From assembly GCF_000001735.4 (NCBI RefSeq), contig NC_003071.7:17583443-17647442 (forward strand): DNA of 64,000 bases, given 5' to 3'. The number at the start of each line of letters is the position of its first letter. The stretch's first letter is position 1. The notes beneath the pieces were generated by a model. That model was given only the letters and a program-made list of their open reading frames with translations. It made no database searches and was not told the DNA's origin. Below, piece after piece: positions 56,457 through 64,000 of this stretch. The DNA comes from Arabidopsis thaliana (lineage: Eukaryota; Streptophyta; Magnoliopsida; Brassicales; Brassicaceae). The position numbers and the translations under genes are program-made.

Positions 56457-57464
56457 ATTCAGTATATAGTATATACACACATACGCCGGTTAAAAAAAAA
56501 AAAGTATAAACACACATGCATCCATAATTAATCCTTAATTCATGAACCATAATACTTCTTCTTCCTTTTAACTTTTTATTCTTGTACTGAAATCTTTTGT
56601 ATGTGTAAATATGAATGGCACACTTTTTGTATGTTACAGTAATTACAAAAACATTGTTGCTTATTGCTTAACGTGTGAAAAGGGGAAAAGAAAAAAAGAA
56701 AGTTGAACTTGTAACATACAATCGAGACAATTTTGTTATTAAGGTATATCTAATGCGTGTGTGCCCTACATAGACGACTCTTCTTCAAGTCAAACTTTGT
56801 GGTTCCCACACGTATCCTCACAGGCTCACACGTTTTAACCTTTAATTTTCGTATTTTCTTGACTATATATATTATCATTTTTTGTTGACAAAATAAATTG
56901 TATTATCATATTTTAAAATTTTGATAGCAGTATCATATGTAACTCTAACATTCTATGTTTAGAGATGAATTTATCTATATATATCTACTTGGATAAACCA
57001 ATTTGCACCATACTATTTGCAGCATATGAGACTAACTAACTCTTGATACACTGAAATGATGGTAGACAATTCAGTCTATATATGCGAGTTAACTCCTAAT
57101 ACCGTGAAATCATAATAGGCAAATTCAGTCCACAAATTTTTTACGTAGGATTTTGATATTTTCCACTCTTTATATATACAGTCTATAATCTTCAAACCTA
57201 TCACCTATAAATAATCTACAATCTACCATTTAGTCAACAATGGTGAAATTTCTAAACCCTCGTGAAAGTCTACCTATCTCCCAAAGTTTCTAATTCTATC
57301 TACTTCACATTTTTCTCCACCCACCAACTAAAGTATAAGCCTTGGAAAAACAATCAAAATAAGAAATTCTATAAGTCCTTTATTCCTTATATAATAAATC
57401 ATAAGTTAGTAAACTCTTTTGTTCACTTTTCTTTTGCATCCACCGAAGAAAAACCAGCTTCACA
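56457..57464. promoter_or_regulatory. ATL40 3' flank and ATL41 promoter (duplicated block)
   Basis: Between the tandem ATL genes. 56665-56870 repeats the order of elements found at 55185-55375: AACGTGTG, then a purine run with GTTGAA, CTCTTCTTCAAGTCAAAC, CACACG and TTTCGTATTTTCTTGACTAT. The promoter was therefore copied together with the gene. The CAAGTCAAAC core includes a GTCAA element of the W-box type. Confidence 0.75.
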
Positions 57465-58175
57465 ATGAGCTCCAACGACAGAGATCATCGCAGGTTCAAC
57501 TCTGACCACCACTCATTCTGGCCTAATCCGTCTACTTACGATCTTAACAGCAAGATCATGCTTGCCGCAGTGGCTTCTTTATCTGGAGTTATCCTCATCG
57601 TCTTCGCTCTTCATCTTTACGCAAGATTCGTTCTCCGACGCCGTAGAGAAGCTTTCCGTGGCCTCCCCGTCATTTTCCGCCACCCTTTTGAGATGCCTAA
57701 GCGTGGCCTCAATCCCACAGTCATCGCTTCTCTCCCTACTTTCACTGTTGGAGCCACTGATGGCGTGGCTGCCTCCGCTACTGAATGCGCAGTGTGTCTA
57801 AGCGTGTTAAAGGAGCAAGACAAGGCGAGAGAGTTGCCCAACTGCAAGCACATCTTCCACGTCGACTGTGTTGACACGTGGCTCACCACTTGCTCCACTT
57901 GTCCTGTTTGTCGGACTGAAGTTGAGCCAAGACCGAGACTTGAGCCTGAGCCAAGGGAAGGACCAGTCGGTACTGCACCGCAGTTGTTGGTGGAAACCAG
58001 GCTGAACTTGACTGTAGAAGCCGCATCCTCTTCTTCCTCAGATAACAAAACAGTTGTATCCCCGGCTTCGCGATTAAATTCGTTTAGGAAAATCTTGACG
58101 AGGGAAAGATCTTCGAACAGGATCAACCATTCTTGTCCTGACCAAGATCGTGTGGCAGATCTTGAGAGACATTGA
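57465..58175 (+). CDS. ATL41: RING-H2 E3 ubiquitin ligase ATL41 (At2g42360)
   Basis: Intronless, 236 aa, a tandem paralogue of ATL40. TM helix at about 31-52. GLN at 81-83 takes the place of the GLD motif. RING-H2 (108-149) has CAVCLSV, CKHIFHVDC and CPVCR with all eight ligands. The EPEPREGPVG stretch and the C-terminal FRKILTRERSSNR block are shared with ATL40, so the duplication is full length. Expected at a cellular membrane, acting with an E2. The loss of the Asp in GLD is a small family-level oddity. Confidence 0.95.
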   Translation: MSSNDRDHRRFNSDHHSFWPNPSTYDLNSKIMLAAVASLSGVILIVFALHLYARFVLRRRREAFRGLPVIFRHPFEMPKRGLNPTVIASLPTFTVGATDGVAASATECAVCLSVLKEQDKARELPNCKHIFHVDCVDTWLTTCSTCPVCRTEVEPRPRLEPEPREGPVGTAPQLLVETRLNLTVEAASSSSSDNKTVVSPASRLNSFRKILTRERSSNRINHSCPDQDRVADLERH

Positions 58176-59057
58176 GTCGACATATAGATACATATTATGC
58201 ATATAAATCATATACACATATCGATAATCTTTAATTTATACAATATCCTCCTTTCTTTTTTACTATATCATGCTCTGTTTTTGGTTTTAGATAGTTTTGT
58301 GTAACGGAACACTAAATATATGTTAGTCAAAAGATACATCTGGTGCAGTTCATGCCATTCAAGTTAACTATTCACAGTGGTAGACAGTACATATCAGGGC
58401 TCCATAAAAGATGCAGAACCATTTTAGTTACATAAAACTGAGGGAGAAGAGAGATCATAAAAGGGTTACCTTCAATCACCAATCGGAAGCTAAACCTGTT
58501 GGATAATCAGTGTCATTGTCACAATGTGGCCTAAAATGACGAAGGGTGACAACCAGCTGCTAAACATCCGCCTTGCTCGGCTCAATCTGAGAATTCTGGT
58601 GCAGTTGCTCCCTGCATTGAAGTGGCATCTGCGATACTTCCATTGCTCACTCCCTTACTGCACACCAGATTTCAACAGCATGAGTGTAACTATTACTATA
58701 CTCAATGAAACGAAGCCTCATGGAGAATGAGAACATTTTCAAAAAAATTGCTTTAATAGTTTTTGAAACTTCTTCTATGTTCTGCAGTAACTGCATCATA
58801 TTGATAATATGAACAATATAATCACCAAGATCAAAATCAATTGTCGAGGAGAAGTGAAGTAACTTCATCCTTCTAAGCCAGAAGCTAATGAAAAAAACAA
58901 AAAAAAGATTTCATTTCACTCAAAAGTTCAAAACCCATCAAACTAGAAATCATTTTCTAAAAGAACCTATGATGGATCAAAATTGCTCCAAACAGACTAT
59001 AAATGAGACACACACACAAACGCTAATTGGCAATACAAATGTGGATTACTTAATTAC
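58176..59057. other. ATL41 3' flank and remains of the X8 locus 3' exons
   Basis: No intact gene. On the minus strand, possible noncoding exons of the X8 pseudogene lie here, for example a segment before TCCAACAG at about 58498. No frame is supported. Confidence 0.35.
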
Positions 59058-59543
59058 CTTGAAGGAAACTTGCATGTTCCTTGACCTGAAAACGAAAAAT
59101 TGCAGAAAAAGCATCAAACTTTCAACATTTTCAATTAGCAAAAGTCATAACTATCTGCTAGACATTGATCCTGAAAGAAAATGTGAACTTACTAGGATTG
59201 AGAGAAGTAACAGCTGCGTTGTTACTAAAGTTGCAAGCTTCATCTGCGAGACCATTCCATCAGATAATAGTTATTGAATACATACGAAGCCATCTTCACT
59301 ATATCCAATGGATCGTAGCAGGATCCACCTTGCTGAATCTAGACGCAATCAGCTCCTCTGGGACCACAAGCCCAGTCAATGGCCGTTTAAAGTGTTGAAT
59401 CCTCAACGTTGTTCTTCGCCACGCACCAAAGCTCCGTCTCTAATACCTCCCCACCAAACTCCGCAGTAGCAGCAACCGTAATGAGGAGAAATAGAGAGAT
59501 TCATTAGGAAGCAGTGAGGCTGAGAGAGAGAATACACGATCAT
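59058..59543 (-). pseudogene. X8-domain (callose-binding/PDCB-like) pseudogene
   Basis: The minus strand reads a clear X8 (CBM43) domain: a hydrophobic signal-like FLLITVAATAEFGGEVLE, then LWCVAKNNVEDSTL, stop, TAIDWACGPRGADCV, stop, IQQGGSCYDPLDIVKMASYV, FNNYYLM, and after a frameshift NGLADEACNFSNNAAVTSLN. A 28-nt exon 59085-59058 continues GTCKFPS. The stops are TAA at 59387-59389 and TAG at 59339-59341. The frameshift, an extra base, lies near 59257. The only ATG (59543) is out of frame with the domain. Intact relatives bind beta-1,3-glucan in cell walls or plasmodesmata. It may still be transcribed from the shared promoter. Confidence 0.88.
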
Positions 59544-59891
59544 TTTCCGAGAGATTGATCGATTTTGTACTCGGAGATTTCGAAGAGGAGGAAGAGTGTG
59601 AATTTGAAAGAGTCGAATAGATGTTGGAGTTTGTTGTGATTAATGTAAAGATTTGGGTGAATAATGTAAAATATTTTAATTCTTACCGGTTATTGAACTC
59701 GGTTATACTGATTTGGGCCGTATTAAACTCCGGCCCATATACATATGGGCCTCTAATGAAGTGTTTTTAGCTGCTCTGTTTTTGATGACGGAGCATATTA
59801 ATTATGGTTAATTAGTAAACAAAAAGACTCTTTAGCTCCTTAACCTTTTCAATTTCTGAAAGAGGAGGAGATCGGAAAACAAAACCCAGTC
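59544..59891. promoter_or_regulatory. Bidirectional promoter, X8 pseudogene / At2g42370
   Basis: Three site II elements cluster here: TGGGCC at about 59714, GGCCCA at about 59732 and TGGGCC at about 59747. The last two are inverted around an ATACATAT centre. Leaders on both sides look intact. Confidence 0.7.
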
Positions 59892-62091
59892 ATGGATCCT
59901 CCGGCGAATCCTTTTGCATCTCGAGAGCAAGATACAGTAACTATTTTAAGAAACCTGATTAAGCAAGCTACTTTGGAGGAAGAAGTCTCTGAAGCTTCAG
60001 AGACACATTCTGTTCCGAACAAAATCAGAATTTTAGAGTCAGTGTCGGACGAAATGAGGAAATCGCAGGAGAACGGTAGTGATCAGAAACAGTTGAGTGA
60101 GGAAGACGAGATTGATATTCTGGATTCAAAAGCCATGAGCTTTTCTTTTAGTTGTCACGGTGGTGGGCCAAAGCGGAAGAAATGTAACGATAAGAAACGT
60201 AAGCAGCAAGAAGAGAAGTCTAAGAAGAAGCTCAAGGTACTTGTTGAAACATTAAAGCTTGTACCTTTCAAGCCATTAAAAACCCTAGATTTTGCTTGTT
60301 ATGAGAGTCTCTTAAAGACTCTCGGATTGTGGGATTTTGTGCATTTGGAATTTGATCAGGATATGGATTATGATCTTGTGGCTCAACTTATAGCTTCCTA
60401 TAGTGCTGGAGGTAAGTGCAGCTATATAAACGGGTCTAGGATTAAACTTAGTCGTGCGGATTTGGCTCGATCTTTGAAGTTGCCTAATAAGAAAGAACGT
60501 GTTGTCATTCTTGATGAGGATAAGGAATTTCTGGAATCAGATGAATCAATCAGTGTTGTTGAAGATGTTATCTCTAATTGGATGCTACTGCATTGTGATG
60601 ATGCGTGGATGATGCCAGATGAAGTGGTGGAATGGATGAAAGGTATAAAGAAAAAGCAATTGGATAAGCTGGACTGGGCTGGACTGATGTGGTTTATGGT
60701 TGAGAAAGAGTTGAAAGCGGAGCCTCCACTCGGGGATTGTTTCTATGCGTCGCATTTGCAGATGGTCATTAGATCACAGAAAATAGATCTGTTTAAGGAG
60801 AGGGATTTGAAGGTAAAGGATGATATTGCTGCTTTGAATCTAGGAATGGATGATGGAGCCACTGACTCAAAGAAAGAAAACTGTGTGGAGGAAAGTACGA
60901 CCAAACTGAATCTTGGGCAAGTGATTGTGTCCGAAATGGCTGCTACGATGGAGCTTTATCATGAGGAACAAGCAATTGATCTTGAGGAAAACAAGGAACA
61001 ACCAATGGATCTTAAGGAAGCCAAGGAAGAAGGAGATGAAATGGAATGGAGACAGCCATGTTGGCTCACATTTTTTTCAGGGGTGTGATGTTGGTTGTGC
61101 TACTGTAGGAGATGAAAAGAACGGAACAAGACATAGGAAAGTGGGAGAGAATGAGATACTTGAAGATGAAATTGAGAAAGATGGAGAAAAGCAAGAAGGA
61201 GGGTTTTTATTGTTTCGGAACGGTAAAACACTACACCAGGAAAATCTGATGTTGGGAGATACATCTACATTAGGTTATAATTCTGGGCTACAGGTTCATG
61301 GCAGTTCTACTTGTGATTTCCTGGCACCTAGAGCTGTCATGCATATGGTTCCAGGTCGTTCTCATTTTGGGAATGATAACAAGAGAGAGTTTGGTCACGA
61401 GAATGATATTTCATACCATTTTGATAACCCTGCTAGTACTAAGAGGTTGAAGACACCATCTTGGGATGACAAGCCAGTTCCTTTTGACATTTGCATGGAG
61501 CAGATTAAGCACTTGGCAGATAAGGCTAAGTTATCATATGTCGAGAAAGACCAAGCTTGTGGAGAATCGAACATGAGGGAACAAATGTTGCAAAATGAAC
61601 TGCAAAGGAGGGAAGACATAATTCAGCAATTGCACAAAGAAAGTTATGAAGAGCTACACAAGAAGAACGTAGAGATCTATAAGCTTGAAAATGAACTTCG
61701 TATGATGACAAGTGTATTAGCCTGGTACCAGAAAGCTTTAAAAGAATCACAGAAGGCATGTAGAAAGCACAGGAAAGTTTGCCCTTTGCTTGATAAACCG
61801 ATATACATAGATGTTAAAGGTACTGGAGGTTTAGTATTGAGCACTGCTGAAATCGAGAAGCTAAGATTGAAAGAAGAAAAAGAAGAGGGGATGAGACGAG
61901 TTCTAATAGAGAGACAAGTAAAAGAAGTTGGAAGTCTCTGGATTAAAGAGTATGAAGTGAACCTTAAGAAAAAAGTAGAGTTGCTTGACGGGAAGCTGAT
62001 TGGGTTTCAAAATAAGATGAAGCTCTTGAAAGAAACAATTTCAAGACGCGAATCTATATCTGCAAGATTTGATGCAACATCAAACACTTGA
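59892..62091 (+). CDS. Uncharacterised coiled-coil protein (At2g42370-like)
   Basis: I join exon 59892-60920 to 61081-62091. The donor is GGGCAA/GTGATT and the acceptor TTTTTTTCAG. The product is 679 aa and the second frame is entered in phase 0. If the 160-nt intron is retained, frame 1 stops at 61088 and gives 398 aa. The N-terminus is acidic. A Lys-rich nuclear-type patch lies at about 96-117 (KRKKCNDKKRKQQEEKSKKK). A helical globular region (about 125-300) with LIASYSAGGKCSYINGSRIK and DLARSLKLP resembles plant-transposon-associated helical domains, a weak likeness. The C-terminal third is a long coiled coil. Spliced 3' UTR is likely (CTTGAGAAG/GTACTT at 62095). Function unknown. Confidence 0.72.
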
Positions 62092-63762
62092 GAAGGTACT
62101 TTTCTCTTTTAGACTCAAAACTTTCTTAACTTATTGTTGTCCTCACACAATTATGTAAATAACCTATGGACGATTGAACTGGAAGAAGAGAGCATGAGTC
62201 TTGTTTAATAAGTCCCTATTGAGATTCTAGTCATCAAATACTTACTGGCTTCTTCTTTTGTAGGCATTTGCAGAACCGGCATGAGTCCAAGAAGAAGATT
62301 CAAGAACTCAAAATAAAGTAACGTCGGATCTTTAGTAGCTCTGTAGTTTTTTGGTAGATATTTTTGAAATCTATTTTGGGTTTGTAGACAATTAGCCAGC
62401 GAATGTAGCCAATAGCGATCAAAGCGTCTTATGAACACTACTCTCATCAACTACATTTCAGTCATCTCTCTGGTTTGGTCAAAATTCGATTAGTAATTAC
62501 AGACTAGAACACTAATGGCTTTAGTGTGAATTTCCATTAACTTTGGAAGGCTTCTTTGTTGCTACTTTTCTTCTTTCACCAAATTCAACTGTGGCCGCCT
62601 TGTATCATCATTTGGTACCAAATTTAATTTAAAAATGAAATAAATAATTAAAATATCATTATTACCATTGGTCCAATTCTATACCATACCATTTGCTGAA
62701 AGAAACTCAAAACCCCAAATCTTGAAAATAAATATTAATTCTTTTTTAGGAGAAATAAACAAAAAACCAATCATGTAACGAAGAACGTAGTGGTCCAGTC
62801 AAGGAACACATCACGTGAATAAGCTTAAGCCTTTCAAGATGTGTCCACACGCGTTTCTCTTTTCTCTTCTTTCATTTTCACTGCATAAGCTTTTTCTTAT
62901 CGACCACAATATACTTAAACGGCTATTATTCATGGTAACTCCTAAACATAAACGATCACAAAAGTTACCAAATATCAGTGATTATTAAAAATCCCAGAGT
63001 TTTGGTCTGCTATTACTTATTTCTTTATTTTTAGACCACAGTACATTTTTGTATACTTTCTTCATTTGTCTTTTTCTTACGTGAGTGGATGTACCATATG
63101 ATTTTACCATCTAGATTCTGTATGACGTCAACATATTGTTGTTTTATTACCTAAAATAGTTCAATGTCGTTAAATGACATTTTCCTATGTTGATACTACT
63201 ATTTTTAAAAACCGTTGAGACAGAAAAAGGGTGTAAACAGGCGTTTAATAGCTATAGATTACTTTTAGCCGTTCAAAACAATTATTTTTGTTGATACTCT
63301 AGATCACTTTAGAATAGAAATAATCAGAGATAGAGACTATTTTTTTAGTGAATTAACCATAGTTCTTGTTTAATCTGTCTTATTAAAATCAATATAATGT
63401 TATGCGAGAAGAAATATGATTTAGAGTAGACAATGATGGAAAATAAACTACTGTATTCCGAATAAATCTTAATTAGTTCACAAATCTCTGTACACTTCCC
63501 AAAAAAAAAAAAAAAAAATTCAACTAGTTCTTTGTACAAACAACAATTGATGATTCCCTTCCATCAACCCCAAGAAAAAAAGACGACATAAACAAAATAA
63601 ATAAGATACATCAAACTGAATTCATCACAACTTAAAAACAATGTGATTAGAATAAAAAATGTATATCTCCTGAATTTCTTACCCGAAAGAGATTTTATAG
63701 TCAAGAACTTTTGCCAAGAAGCTAAAAGAGAGAAATGTTGATGATGATGCATGATGGTTAAT
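62092..63762. other. 3' UTR and AT-rich spacer
   Basis: A likely 3' UTR exon of the preceding gene follows the acceptor TTTTGTAG at about 62263. The remainder is AT-rich, with a poly(A) run at 63500-63517, and includes the bZIP34 3' flank. No gene is seen. Confidence 0.5.
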
Positions 63763-63935
63763 TTATGAGACATTGAGGAGCTGCTCTGTTTCAACGGACG
63801 ACTTGATGTCGACGGCCGGAGTAGCACCGGCTCCGGTCGCCGATAAATGATTTGCATTTTCCACATTCGTGAGGCTTTGTTGATTATACACTTGTCGAAG
63901 TCTCTCTATTTCTCTCTTCAATGCTTCTTGATGTG
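63763..63935 (-). CDS. BZIP34: bZIP34, last coding exon only (At2g42380, partial)
   Basis: Minus-strand exon opened by TATTTTGCAG at 63936 and ending with TAA at 63763. It reads HQEALKREIERLRQVYNQQS, then LTNVENANHLSATGAGATPA and ...ETEQLLNVS. The start is the end of a leucine zipper (EALKREIERLRQ heptad). The basic region and the rest lie beyond the window, and 63936-64000 is intron. bZIP34 acts in pollen wall and lipid metabolism and pairs with group E/I/S bZIPs; its sister is bZIP61 (established knowledge). The name rests on the C-terminus only. Confidence 0.8.
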
Positions 63936-64000
63936 CTGCAAAATAATATTAGTTTTTTGATGTTATATTAGCTAGTGAGAGAAAATTATTGGGCGTGCTC

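Noticed and set aside
60925..62091. Second independent gene in another frame
   Set aside because: A consensus acceptor and a phase-matched donor make one spliced gene more likely; the first 50 codons of that frame are an out-of-frame reading of exon/intron sequence.
63500..63517. Poly-A tract as a SINE/LINE end
   Set aside because: No internal promoter boxes or target-site duplication are seen.

Overview
The window is nuclear DNA of a flowering plant. It has short GT-AG introns with T-rich 3' ends, AT-rich spacers, TGGGCY promoter elements and plant-only families (SBP-box, ATL RING-H2, bHLH, CYP712, POLYCHOME/UVI4). I recognise the proteins from memory as Arabidopsis thaliana chromosome 2, about At2g42190 to At2g42380. 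No database was searched. Exon joins were built by hand from splice consensus and reading-frame continuity. Many were confirmed because the summed exons give a whole number of codons.

Layout. 1-608: small AT-hook-like acidic protein (+). 609-4158: long spacer leading into the SPL9 leader. 4159-6009: SPL9 (+), with a miR156 site. 7200-8149: OEP16-3 (+). 8663-9863: rhodanese STR9 (+). 10263-13121: TBCC-domain gene (-), divergent from 13402-15530, a two-RRM protein (+). 15531-16632: spacer with an orphan promoter-like block. 16633-18267: CYP712A1 (-). 18798-19841: UVI4/POLYCHOME (-), divergent from 20888-27406, the intronless BRR2B helicase (+). A decayed 269-bp tandem copy of the BRR2B 3' end follows at once. 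27986-29721: bHLH130/FBH4 (-). 33550-36030: LRR receptor pseudokinase (-). 38100-41193: bHLH48 (+). 41809-42153: complex I ESSS-like subunit (+). 44660-47215: coiled-coil plus globular protein (+). 48389-50647: intronless NTR1/STIP homologue (-). 51865-54180: small lineage-specific gene (-) with a 36-bp minisatellite and a possible alternative last exon. 55803-58175: tandem ATL40/ATL41 RING ligases (+). 59058-59543: broken X8-domain pseudogene (-), divergent from 59892-62091, a coiled-coil protein of unknown function (+). 63763-64000: last exon of bZIP34 (-), running off the window.

How the genes relate. This is an ordinary euchromatic gene row, not an operon or a dedicated cluster. Shared themes are flowering and phase change (SPL9, bHLH130, bHLH48) and spliceosome remodelling or disassembly (BRR2B and the NTR1 homologue, both with intronless coding regions). 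From general knowledge, many of these genes have partners in the same order on chromosome 3 (SPL15, OSD1, bHLH60, bZIP61, the At3g57890 TBCC gene), which fits the alpha whole-genome duplication.

The least expected items are the X8 pseudogene behind a shared promoter, two GC-AG introns in adjacent divergent genes, the duplicated BRR2B tail, and interchangeable terminal exons in the minisatellite gene. I found no CRISPR array, rRNA or tRNA, no intact transposon and no clear novel multi-gene system.
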